Shown: positions 7,576 through 15,151 of the stretch, piece by piece | How positions within the stretch are numbered: the first letter of the stretch is position 1 | How the letters are laid out: every line of letters begins with the position of its first letter | From: Ruminococcus sp. | GTDB lineage: Bacteria; Bacillota; Clostridia; Oscillospirales; Acutalibacteraceae | NCBI GenBank assembly: GCA_003521625.1 | Contig: DPHV01000024.1 | Location: 450,855 to 470,012 of the forward strand | Length of the DNA: 19,158 nucleotides | Direction: 5' to 3' | Position numbers and translations under genes: made by a program | The notes under the pieces: generated by a model | What the model was told of the DNA's origin: nothing | Seen by the model: the letters and a program-made list of their open reading frames with translations, nothing else | The model's database searches: none

Positions 7576-7830
7576 ATGACACACACATATATTCCCCACG
7601 GCGTTTGTTCAAGACAGATGATTGTTGAGCTTGACGAAAACGGAGTAATCACTAACTGCGAAATCATCGGCGGTTGCGCAGGCAACACAACCGGTATCTG
7701 CGAACTTATCAAAGGAATGGACGCAGAAGAAGCAATCAAGAGAATCAAAGGCATTGACTGCCGAGGCAGAGGAACTTCCTGCCCCGACCAGCTTGCAAAC
7801 GCTCTTGAAGAAGCGTTGGAGAAGATATAA
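7576..7830 (+). CDS. TSCPD-domain protein, TIGR03905 type (84 aa)
   Basis: This short soluble protein carries the TSCPD motif at residues 67-71. Other conserved-looking cysteines are C11, C34, C42 and C62, and glycine-rich IIGGCAGN lies at 31-37. The domain also occurs at the C-terminus of some vitamin B12-dependent ribonucleotide reductases, but free-standing members of this length are of unknown function; a metal or nucleotide-reductase link is only inferred. The start is supported by AAAGAGG eight bases upstream. It is transcribed divergently from the dnaD-like gene and converges on the small minus-strand gene at 7837-7995, with a six-base gap. The length is normal for the stand-alone family. 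Confidence 0.9.
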   Translation: MTHTYIPHGVCSRQMIVELDENGVITNCEIIGGCAGNTTGICELIKGMDAEEAIKRIKGIDCRGRGTSCPDQLANALEEALEKI

Positions 7831-7836
7831 CGTACC

Positions 7837-7995
7837 TTATTCGTGCTTTTTGCGGTGATAGATTATAATTTTCGGCTTTACGTGTTTGCATTTTGTCAAA
7901 ACAATATTTATGATACGTTTTACCAAAAACGCAAATGCTACTGTTATTGCTGAAATTAAAGTTATAATCCCGACAATAATTAAAAATTCATACAT
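7837..7995 (-). CDS. Putative single-pass membrane microprotein (52 aa)
   Basis: This small open frame starts at ATG 7995 and ends at TAA 7837. Residues 4-25 are almost wholly hydrophobic (a membrane segment). They are followed by a strongly basic C-terminal half rich in Lys and His (ending RKKHE), so the C-terminus should be cytoplasmic. Support for it being real is an AAGGAT ribosome site seven bases before the ATG, a protein-like composition, and near contact with the convergent TSCPD gene. It has no recognised family. Its ribosome site lies in the arm of a 16-bp perfect inverted repeat, which would hide it in transcripts coming from ligA. Chance cannot be excluded at this length; conservation would settle it. 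Confidence 0.55.
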   Translation of the reverse strand: MYEFLIIVGIITLISAITVAFAFLVKRIINIVLTKCKHVKPKIIIYHRKKHE

Positions 7996-8001
7996 AAAAA
8001 C

Positions 8002-8043
8002 ATCCTTACATTTATAAGCTGCTTAAATTATAAATGTAAGGAT
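8002..8043. terminator. 16-bp perfect inverted repeat: bidirectional terminator or translational switch
   Basis: ATCCTTACATTTATAA (8002-8017) is the exact reverse complement of 8028-8043, with a 10-base loop. On the minus strand it follows ligA and runs into GTTTTTATG. On the plus strand it is followed by TTGTATTTTTT. Both sides therefore look like intrinsic terminators, for ligA and for the TSCPD gene. The minus-strand 3' arm also contains the AAGGAT ribosome site of the 52-codon gene. Confidence 0.7.
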
Positions 8044-8075
8044 TTGTATTTTTTAAAGAAACGTGTAGGACAAAG

Positions 8076-10058
8076 TTATTTTTTAAGCATAGCCTTGAAT
8101 TCGTCTTCGGTGATGATTGTTATTCCAAGTGACTGAGCCTTTGTAAGCTTGCTTCCTGCATCTTCTCCTGCAAGAACGTAAGACGTCTTTTTGGAAACAG
8201 AGGAGCTTGTTTTTCCGCCGTTTTCTTCAATGATTTTAGACGCTTCACTGCGTTTCATAGTGGGCAGTGTTCCTGTAAGAACAAAGGTTTTGCCGCTGAA
8301 AATTCCACCGCCCGACTTAGGTGCAGAGGACTTCATTTTAAGTCCGAGAGATTTTAAATCGGCTATAAGTTCCTTTGTTCCGTCAAGTGCAAAATAATTT
8401 TCAATGCTCAAAGCCATAACCTCTCCGAAGCCGTCAATCGTTTCAAAATCAGCGGCTTTGGCGTTCATTATATCTTCAATTGTCGGGAAGTTTTCGCACA
8501 AAAGCTTTGCCGCTTTTAGTCCGATATTTCGGATTCCGAGTGCGAAAACAAGGCGGTAAAGCTCGTTTTCCTTTGACTTTTCAACAGCGGAAATAAGGTT
8601 ATTTGCAGATTTTTCAGCCATTCGTTCAAGGTTTGAAATATCATCCGCCTTTAGTCTGTACAAATCAGCAGGAGATTTGACAAGTCCCTCGTTGACGAGC
8701 TGTTCAAGTACGGCAGGTCCAAGACCGTCGATGTCCATTGCATCTCTGCCGACAAAGTGAATAAGGTGTCGCATAAGCTGTGCCGGACAGTCGGTGTTTG
8801 TACAGCGTATTGCGGCTTCTCCCTCATCCTGTGAAACGGGACTTCCGCACGACGGACAGAGTGACGGAAACTCAAATGGTACTGCATTTTCGCAGTGCTC
8901 CTTAACAGAAAGCACTTCGGGGATAATCTCGCCGGCTTTGCGGATTATAACCGTATCGCCTACGCATATACCTTTTTCTTCTATAAAATCCTTATTATGG
9001 AGCGTTGCACGGCTGACTGTTGTTCCTGCAAGCAAAACAGGTTCAAAGTTGCCGACAGGAGTTAAAACGCCTGTTCTGCCGACGTTGATTTCAATATTCA
9101 GAAGCTTTGTCGGCTTTTCCTCGGGCGGATATTTATAGGCTTCTGCCCACTTCGGGTACTTGGCGGTACTGCCGAGGAGTGAGCGTGTTTCAAAGCTGTT
9201 GACCTTTACAACAGCTCCGTCAATTGCGTAGTCAAAGCTTCCTCGCATATCGCCGATTCGCTCAATCTCTGAAATAACGTCATCAATGTTGTCATAGACA
9301 TTATAAAAAGCAGTTGGAAAACCAAGCTCGGTAAGATAATTAAGGCTCTGACTGTGCGTTGTCAGCTCTGTACCACGAACCTGCTGAATATTGAAAACAA
9401 AAATGTCGAGCTTGCGCTGTGCGGTAATTTTTGCGTTTTTCTGGCGCAGAGAGCCTGCGGCAGCGTTGCGTGGATTCTTAAAGGGCTTTTCCTCATTCTC
9501 CTCCTGACGTTTTGTAAGCTCGTTGAAGCTTTCGAACGACATATAGACCTCGCCACGCACTTCTAAATATTCGGGAGCGTTTGCAATTCGCTTTGGCAGC
9601 CTTTTGATTGTCATAAGGTTATCCGTTACATCCTCGCCCGTTGTACCGTCGCCACGAGTTGAACCACGAACGAATACGCCGTTTTCGTATTCGCAGGAAA
9701 CCGACAAGCCGTCAAATTTAGGCTCGACTACATACTGAACGTTTGGCGACACCTCTCGCACCTTGCGGTCAAAGTCACGCAGTTCATCGTGAGAAAAGCT
9801 GTCATGCAGACTTTCCATTACAACGGTGTGAGTTACGGGAGAAAATTTTTCGCCTGCGCTGCCGCCTACTCTGTTTGTCGGTGACAAGGGAGATTTAAGC
9901 GACGGAAACTGCTCCTCGAGGTTTTCAAGCTCCCGAAGCATTTTATCATATTCAAAGTCCGAAATCTCGGGCTCGTCCATATTGTAATATAAATTGTTGT
10001 GATATTCGAGCTGTTCTGTAAGCTCTTTTATACGGCTTTCAGCCGAAATTATATCCAT
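8076..10058 (-). CDS. ligA: NAD-dependent DNA ligase LigA (660 aa)
   Basis: LigA seals nicks using NAD+, joining Okazaki fragments and closing repair patches. The domains are complete and in order: Ia domain (1-70) with YHNNLYYNMDEPEISDFEYD; adenylation domain with nucleophile K114 in EPKFDG and later GAVVK (281-285); OB fold around 318-390; zinc finger C401, C404, C419, C424; helix-hairpin-helix region about 430-575; and a BRCT domain from about 585 (FSGKTFVLTGTL) to the end. Length is normal for the family. The ATG follows GGAGAG. It lies 50 bases after the HD-domain gene, probably in one transcript, and ends before the 16-bp inverted repeat. It is expected to be essential. Confidence 0.97.
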   Translation of the reverse strand: MDIISAESRIKELTEQLEYHNNLYYNMDEPEISDFEYDKMLRELENLEEQFPSLKSPLSPTNRVGGSAGEKFSPVTHTVVMESLHDSFSHDELRDFDRKVREVSPNVQYVVEPKFDGLSVSCEYENGVFVRGSTRGDGTTGEDVTDNLMTIKRLPKRIANAPEYLEVRGEVYMSFESFNELTKRQEENEEKPFKNPRNAAAGSLRQKNAKITAQRKLDIFVFNIQQVRGTELTTHSQSLNYLTELGFPTAFYNVYDNIDDVISEIERIGDMRGSFDYAIDGAVVKVNSFETRSLLGSTAKYPKWAEAYKYPPEEKPTKLLNIEINVGRTGVLTPVGNFEPVLLAGTTVSRATLHNKDFIEEKGICVGDTVIIRKAGEIIPEVLSVKEHCENAVPFEFPSLCPSCGSPVSQDEGEAAIRCTNTDCPAQLMRHLIHFVGRDAMDIDGLGPAVLEQLVNEGLVKSPADLYRLKADDISNLERMAEKSANNLISAVEKSKENELYRLVFALGIRNIGLKAAKLLCENFPTIEDIMNAKAADFETIDGFGEVMALSIENYFALDGTKELIADLKSLGLKMKSSAPKSGGGIFSGKTFVLTGTLPTMKRSEASKIIEENGGKTSSSVSKKTSYVLAGEDAGSKLTKAQSLGITIITEDEFKAMLKK

Positions 10059-10108
10059 ATTTTCTCTCCGAAAGATTTTTCACTGTTAATTATAATTCAA
10101 ATTCAGAA

Positions 10109-10684
10109 TTATTTATTTACCGCAGAAGTTCCCTTTTCACGCAAAAAAGTTGACTCTAAATCGGCAAGGTGGAGCTTTACGGCAAGAGGATAGCGGTCGT
10201 AAGCCTGACTTATTGTATTGCTGTTTTTATCGCCGAACTCGCCCATATGCCAGCGTATAGCCATTGCCTCGTCGATTTTAAGATGCATTTTGCGTTCAAT
10301 AAGGAATACGGATTTTTCGCCGTGACCGTAAGGGAATTGATCCTCAATTGCGTAAAAAGGCACTTTCTCCCACTGTCCTGTGAGGTCATTTTTTACATTT
10401 CGTGTTGAAACCTTATAAAACTGTGCCTTGCACAAATCGTGGAGCAATCCGCATATTGCAAAGCTTTCGACATTGTCGATTTCTTCATCAAAGTGCTTTT
10501 CCATCATCGTGTTGAACACGCTGACCGAGTGCATAACAAGTCCGTTTTCACAGGCACAATGGTATTTTGAGCTTGCCGGAGCGGTGAAAAAGTCAGTGCG
10601 TTTGAGCCACTCTAAAAGCTCGTCTGCACCCTGACGGGTAATGTGTTCCTGATATATGGCAATAAATTCTTCCTGCGGCGTCAT
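10109..10684 (-). CDS. HD-domain phosphohydrolase (191 aa)
   Basis: This is a metal-dependent hydrolase of the HD superfamily. Likely metal ligands are H52 (GLVMHS), H82-D83 (LLHDLCK), H121 (YGHGEKS), H146 (IRWHMG) and D175. Members act on nucleotides or other phosphate esters; the substrate here is unknown. GGAGG precedes the ATG by eight bases. The gene is upstream of ligA on the same strand with a short AT-rich gap, suggesting co-transcription, and is separated from ispH by a terminator. The link with ligase might be nucleotide housekeeping, but that is inference. Confidence 0.85.
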   Translation of the reverse strand: MTPQEEFIAIYQEHITRQGADELLEWLKRTDFFTAPASSKYHCACENGLVMHSVSVFNTMMEKHFDEEIDNVESFAICGLLHDLCKAQFYKVSTRNVKNDLTGQWEKVPFYAIEDQFPYGHGEKSVFLIERKMHLKIDEAMAIRWHMGEFGDKNSNTISQAYDRYPLAVKLHLADLESTFLREKGTSAVNK

Positions 10685-10716
10685 AATAATCCTCCGTTTT
10701 CTCGTTATATCACGTT

Positions 10717-10747
10717 ATATAAAAATAGGGCACCCGTTAAGGTGCCC
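10717..10747 (-). terminator. Intrinsic terminator of the murR-to-ispH operon
   Basis: GGGCACC (10728-10734) pairs with GGTGCCC (10741-10747) around a six-base loop. On the minus strand the stem is followed by TATTTTTATAT. It begins 13 bases after the IspH-S1 stop codon and closes the six-gene operon. Confidence 0.88.
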
Positions 10748-10760
10748 GTTTTATGTTTGA

Positions 10761-12791
10761 TTATTCAGCGTCTTCTGCTGTAACCTCTTCTGTTGCAACT
10801 ACTTCTTCTGTTTCAGCAGCTTCTTCTACAGGTGCAGTTTCCTTTGCGGGAGCCTGCTCGTCCTCGGGAAGAAGTGCACGCATTGAAAGGCTTACACGCT
10901 TCTTGTCAAAGTCGATTGCTGTAATCTTTGCGTCAACAACCTCGCCAACCTTAAGAACGTCAGCGGGCTTGTCGATTCTCTTGTTGGCAATCTGGGAAAT
11001 GTGGATAAGACCGTCAATGCCGGGGATGATGTTTGCAAATGCACCGAAGGTAGTAAGACCAACGATTGTAGCCTTAACAACTGTGCCCTCGGGATAGTTG
11101 TTCTTGAGGATTTCCCACGGATTGTCCTCTGCGTTCTTGAAGCCGAGAGAAATCTTCTTTGTTTCCTCGTTGATGTCCTTTACATATACGTCAACAGTAT
11201 CACCAACGTTTACAACCTCGCTGGGGTGCTTGATGTGAGTCCAAGAAAGCTCGGAAATGTGAATCATACCGAATACGCCACCGAGGTCAACAAATGCGCC
11301 GTAGCTTGTGAGCGACTTAACAACGCCCTTGTATCTCTTTCCGATTTCGCAGGTTTTCCAGAACTCTTCACGCTGTGCGGCTCTCTGCTCCTTGAGCACG
11401 CTGCGGATTGAGCCGATTGCTCTTCTGCGTCTGCCGTGCTGTGAAACCTCGATAAGTCTGAAATCAACATCCTGACCTACGAGATCCTCAAGGCTTTCGT
11501 CACGTGTAGCTGTAGCCTGTGATGCAGGGATAAATACTCTAACGCCGTTATAAAGAACGATTACGCCGCCCTTAACAGCCTCTGTTACCTTGCTTGTGAG
11601 AATTTCCTGTGAGTCAACCTTCTCCTGAAGCTCCTCCCAGCCCTTCTGTGCGTCTACTCTGCGCTTGGAAAGCATAATTGTGCCTTCCTGATCGTTTGTC
11701 TTCATAATGAGAAGTTCAATTTCGTCGCCAACCTTAACAACGTCCTCAGGCTTTGCATTGGGGTCGTTTGAAAGCTCGGAAGCAGGAATGATTCCTGTCT
11801 GCTTTCTGCCGACGTCAACCTGAACCTCGTTGGGCGCAATGCTGAGCACTGTACCCATTACCCTCTCGTTTGTATTTAAGTTTTTGAGGGATTCTTCAAG
11901 TAACTCCTCAAAAGATTCTTCAAAATTTGTTTCACCGGATTTAATTTCACTCATTGTATCCAGTACCTCCTTTATTATCCTTGCGGGTGTTGACGCACCC
12001 GCAGTTACGCCTATGTTTTTTGCCGACCTAACTTTTGAATAGTCAAGCTCGCTTGCCGTTTCGATAAGTACGGTGTTAAGACACTGCTTTTTACAGATGT
12101 CAAAAAGCTTGCCCGTATTTGAGCTGTGCCTGTCTCCAATAACAATCATAAAGTCAGAAGTTGCCGCTATTGCATCCGCTTCGGTTTGCCTAACTGACGT
12201 AGCATTACATATTGTATCAAATATTTTCGCATTTGTACATAGCTTTTTTATCTTTTTTATACATTTTTTCCATTCTTTTGTGTCAAAAGTGGTTTGTGCA
12301 ACAACTAACACCTGTTTATTATTCGATTTTAGAATAATAGAGAGAACTTCATCGAGTTCTTCCTCATTGTTGAAGGTGTGACACTCGGCTTTGCAGTGAC
12401 CGATTATGCCGCAGACCTCGGGGTGCTTGTTGTTTCCGGCTATGAGTACAACGTCGTTTTCGGGGTCGGCTGACGATACTGTTTTGTGTATTTTTTTGAC
12501 GAACGGACAGGTTGCGTCCTTGTAGTCTGTTCCCATTTTTTCAAGCTCGTCAATCACCGACTGGGGTACTCCGTGAGAACGGATTACAAGAATTTCGCCC
12601 TCTTTAAGCTCGTCAACAGAATCAACGGGACGACAGCCACGCTGTTCAAGCTCTCGGACAACCTCCATATTATGGATTATCGGTCCGAGAGTGCAGACCT
12701 TGTAATTCTTGTCGAGCAGTTCTTCAACCATTTTTATGGCACGGTTCACGCCAAAGCAGAAGCCGGCAGATTCAGCCTTTTTTATATTCAC
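10761..12791 (-). CDS. ispH: IspH-S1 fusion: HMBPP reductase with four S1 RNA-binding domains (676 aa)
   Basis: Residues 1-282 are 4-hydroxy-3-methylbut-2-enyl diphosphate reductase (IspH/LytB), the last step of the MEP isoprenoid pathway. The three iron-sulfur ligands C12, C95 and C195 are present, with RSHGVP (71-76), HPE (123-125), TTF (167-169), SSNT (223-226) and GASTPA (265-270). After an acidic linker come four S1 domains at about 310-376, 394-460, 483-552 and 568-638, like ribosomal protein S1, then an acidic Glu/Ala tail. This fusion is known from Clostridia. The start is a GTG overlapping plsC by 20 bases, with AGGA five bases upstream. It is the last gene of the operon. The S1 half probably acts in translation or RNA binding; why it is joined to IspH is unclear. 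Confidence 0.95.
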   Translation of the reverse strand: MNIKKAESAGFCFGVNRAIKMVEELLDKNYKVCTLGPIIHNMEVVRELEQRGCRPVDSVDELKEGEILVIRSHGVPQSVIDELEKMGTDYKDATCPFVKKIHKTVSSADPENDVVLIAGNNKHPEVCGIIGHCKAECHTFNNEEELDEVLSIILKSNNKQVLVVAQTTFDTKEWKKCIKKIKKLCTNAKIFDTICNATSVRQTEADAIAATSDFMIVIGDRHSSNTGKLFDICKKQCLNTVLIETASELDYSKVRSAKNIGVTAGASTPARIIKEVLDTMSEIKSGETNFEESFEELLEESLKNLNTNERVMGTVLSIAPNEVQVDVGRKQTGIIPASELSNDPNAKPEDVVKVGDEIELLIMKTNDQEGTIMLSKRRVDAQKGWEELQEKVDSQEILTSKVTEAVKGGVIVLYNGVRVFIPASQATATRDESLEDLVGQDVDFRLIEVSQHGRRRRAIGSIRSVLKEQRAAQREEFWKTCEIGKRYKGVVKSLTSYGAFVDLGGVFGMIHISELSWTHIKHPSEVVNVGDTVDVYVKDINEETKKISLGFKNAEDNPWEILKNNYPEGTVVKATIVGLTTFGAFANIIPGIDGLIHISQIANKRIDKPADVLKVGEVVDAKITAIDFDKKRVSLSMRALLPEDEQAPAKETAPVEEAAETEEVVATEEVTAEDAE

Positions 12792-13404
12792 GCAAATCCT
12801 GCTCCCTCATCTTTTTGATTTCCGCCATAATGCGGTTTGAAGCGTCCTTCAGCTCACGTCTGCCGCCGTCTGGAGTAAGACCGAGCTCTTCGGGAGTAAG
12901 CGGTTCGCCGAAGTGAATTACACGCCTTGCAAAGGTGTGCTTCGGATTGCCGACAACGGTTATACAGGCTGGAATAACAGGCACTTGCATTTGCTGTGCA
13001 ACGAGAGCACAGCCGCTTCTCGGGCGCATAAGCTCACCTGTTTTCGTTCTTCCGCCCTCGAGGAAAATCGTCATTATTTCGCCGTCTTTTATCAAATCCT
13101 CGCCTGTCTTGATAGCCTTGTTGTCGCCTGCTCCTCTTTCAACGGGAAAAGCACCGAGCGAACGAATCAGGAAGGCAAAAGCCTTGTTGCGGAAAAGCTC
13201 TGATTTTGCCATAAAAAACAGTCTGCGTTTCTGGCAAAGTCCGAGAAGAACGGGGTCTGAAAACGAAAGGTGATTGCTCGCAACGATAAATCCGCCTTTT
13301 TCGGGGATTGTGTGATTATTAATCGGCTTGTATCTGTAAAAGAGTTTAAAAATAGGAGTGCAGACTACTCTGCCGATTGCATAGAGAACCTTTGACTGTC
13401 CCAT
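12772..13404 (-). CDS. plsC: 1-acyl-sn-glycerol-3-phosphate acyltransferase, PlsC type (210 aa)
   Basis: The enzyme makes phosphatidic acid from lysophosphatidic acid at the membrane. It shows the family motifs: H45-x4-D50 in NHLSFSD (catalytic), FPVERG (86-91), EGGR (116-119) in FLEGGRTKTG, and VPVIPACI (141-148). Length fits the short bacterial PlsC group. AAGGAG lies upstream of the ATG. The gene sits between the acyltransferase-3 gene and ispH, overlapping the latter by 20 bases, which indicates tight co-expression. The exact acyl acceptor is inferred from family membership. Confidence 0.93.
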   Translation of the reverse strand: MGQSKVLYAIGRVVCTPIFKLFYRYKPINNHTIPEKGGFIVASNHLSFSDPVLLGLCQKRRLFFMAKSELFRNKAFAFLIRSLGAFPVERGAGDNKAIKTGEDLIKDGEIMTIFLEGGRTKTGELMRPRSGCALVAQQMQVPVIPACITVVGNPKHTFARRVIHFGEPLTPEELGLTPDGGRRELKDASNRIMAEIKKMREQDLREYKKG

Positions 13405-13432
13405 CGAATATCTCCTTTATATCTAAATAATG

Positions 13433-14449
13433 CTAATTAACTTTTTTTGAAAATTTACCGATTACTAAATCTTTTAACTTATAATAGATAACTGCAGCTA
13501 AAAGTGATATTGCAAAAATGATAAACGGTTCTGTATAATTACAGATTGTGTTTACAATTCCTATACTGCTTCTCATTACCTTCAAAACGAAGTACACTAA
13601 AATATGGAAAACGTAAATAAAAAGCGAATATTTTCTACCCCAGTTTGCAAGGAAAGATACTACTCCCTTTTTATCATAGTCAGCATTTTTTACTGCAAGA
13701 GCAAAAACCGCTAAAGAAAGCAAAGTCGTAGATATATAGTGCTCACGTACACCTGACATATCAAGAGCCGCAAGTATGTATTTTTCAGCAGCAGTAGTTG
13801 CGGTAAATAATGCAATAAGACCAACAAGAGCAGGATTACCGATTTTAATTCTATCCGGCGAAACCTCTTTGAACAAACTTCCTATGTAAAAATTCGGTAA
13901 TCCGAGAAACAGGAAATTTCTTGCATACAAAGGTGAAAAGGTACGTCCGAATAAAACTACGCTGTATTTGCCAAGACAAAGATCGCCTAAAAGGAGCAAA
14001 CATATAACAGGAATTAATATTTTCTTATTAATTTTTATTTTCGAGAGAAAAAATGCAATAATCATACAGTAAAGCAGTGCCGATAAAAACCACAGATGTA
14101 AGCCAAACGGTGACTCGTTCAAAACAAAAAAATTAAATAATGCGTCTAAAGAAAAGCTTTTTGTAAAAAATTCATCGGTAGTATGCTTAAAAACAGAAAA
14201 ACCATATTTAAAAAATATAAACAATATATTGGTCAAAACTAAAAGTATAAAAATTTTCTTTATGCTTCGGAGCTGTGATTCTTTCTTACTTCCTATAAAA
14301 AAATAACCGGAAATCATAAAAAATACCGGAACAGCGCACTTTGCAAAATAACACACATATTCTTTTCCAAAATAACTGGCATGAATACAGATAATAAAAA
14401 ATGCCGCTATTATCCTTAATGCATCAATGCTGTTTATTCTTTTACTCAT
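13433..14449 (-). CDS. Acyltransferase-3 family membrane protein (338 aa)
   Basis: This is a polytopic membrane protein with about ten hydrophobic segments. The N-terminus has the family signature: R4-INS-ID-ALR with D9 and R12, then H23 in the first membrane helix, followed by VPVFFMISGYFF. Family members O-acylate cell-surface polysaccharides, peptidoglycan or lipids. The start ATG overlaps the cmk stop (ATGA), with AAAGGAG 11 bases upstream; a TTG at 14458 is too close to that site. It is visibly richer in A and T than cmk and plsC on either side (A/T runs around 14137-14260). This suggests it was inserted later into a housekeeping operon. The substrate is unknown. Confidence 0.88.
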   Translation of the reverse strand: MSKRINSIDALRIIAAFFIICIHASYFGKEYVCYFAKCAVPVFFMISGYFFIGSKKESQLRSIKKIFILLVLTNILFIFFKYGFSVFKHTTDEFFTKSFSLDALFNFFVLNESPFGLHLWFLSALLYCMIIAFFLSKIKINKKILIPVICLLLLGDLCLGKYSVVLFGRTFSPLYARNFLFLGLPNFYIGSLFKEVSPDRIKIGNPALVGLIALFTATTAAEKYILAALDMSGVREHYISTTLLSLAVFALAVKNADYDKKGVVSFLANWGRKYSLFIYVFHILVYFVLKVMRSSIGIVNTICNYTEPFIIFAISLLAAVIYYKLKDLVIGKFSKKVN

Positions 14450-15120
14450 AATCGACAATGCTCCTTTATTACGGAAATTATTTTTTCAACCGACTGTTCA
14501 AAGTCAAGCTCGGTTGTGTCAACCATTAAACAGCCCTCGGCAGGCTTCAGAGGAGCGGTTTCACGGTGGGTGTCGTTGTAGTCACGGGTGATTACGTCGT
14601 TTAATATGTCCTCGTATTTTACGTCCATTCCCTTTTCGCAAAGCTCCTTGAATCTGCGCTGTGCCCTTGCTTCGGGAGATGCGGTAAGGAAGATTTTAAC
14701 CTTTGCATCGGGCAGAACAACTGTTCCGATGTCACGTCCGTCCATAATTACGTTGTGAGATTTAGCCATATTTCTCTGCAAGTCGAGAAGATATGCTCTT
14801 ACCGACGGAACGGCTGAAATCTTTGAAGCCATCATTGAAGCCTCGGGAGTTCGGATAAGTCCCGAAACATCCTCGCCGTCAAGGAGAACAATCTGCTCGC
14901 CCTTATCATTGAATGTAAGGTCAACGGTTATTTCATTTAACAGCTTTTCTACCTCGTCGGAAGGTTTCGGCTCAACACCCTTTCGTGTAGCCGCAAGTCC
15001 GATTGTGCGGTAAAGTGCGCCTGTATCAACATAGATAAAGTCAAGAGCTTTTGCAGCTCTCTTTGCAATTGAGGACTTTCCTGCACCTGCAGGTCCGTCA
15101 AGTGCTATTGCAACTGACAT
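14446..15120 (-). CDS. cmk: Cytidylate kinase (224 aa)
   Basis: Cmk phosphorylates CMP and dCMP to the diphosphates. The P-loop is GPAGAGKS (9-16), followed by the CMP-binding DTGALYR (32-38), and MDGRDIGTVV (126-135), a hallmark of bacterial Cmk. A lid region with Arg residues follows (ARAQRRFKEL, 151-160). Length is normal. GAAAGGATG precedes the ATG. It follows the flavoprotein gene by 31 bases and overlaps the acyltransferase-3 start by four. The order cmk, plsC, ispH-S1, apart from the inserted acyltransferase, is familiar in Clostridia. Confidence 0.97.
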   Translation of the reverse strand: MSVAIALDGPAGAGKSSIAKRAAKALDFIYVDTGALYRTIGLAATRKGVEPKPSDEVEKLLNEITVDLTFNDKGEQIVLLDGEDVSGLIRTPEASMMASKISAVPSVRAYLLDLQRNMAKSHNVIMDGRDIGTVVLPDAKVKIFLTASPEARAQRRFKELCEKGMDVKYEDILNDVITRDYNDTHRETAPLKPAEGCLMVDTTELDFEQSVEKIISVIKEHCRL

Positions 15121-15151
15121 TTATTTCATCCTTTCAAAAAGTAAAATTCTA

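Noticed and set aside
10091..10115. AT-rich inverted repeat TATAATTC/GAATTAT between the HD-domain gene and ligA
   Set aside because: The stem is short and almost all A/T, so it is too weak to call a terminator; the two genes are more likely co-transcribed.
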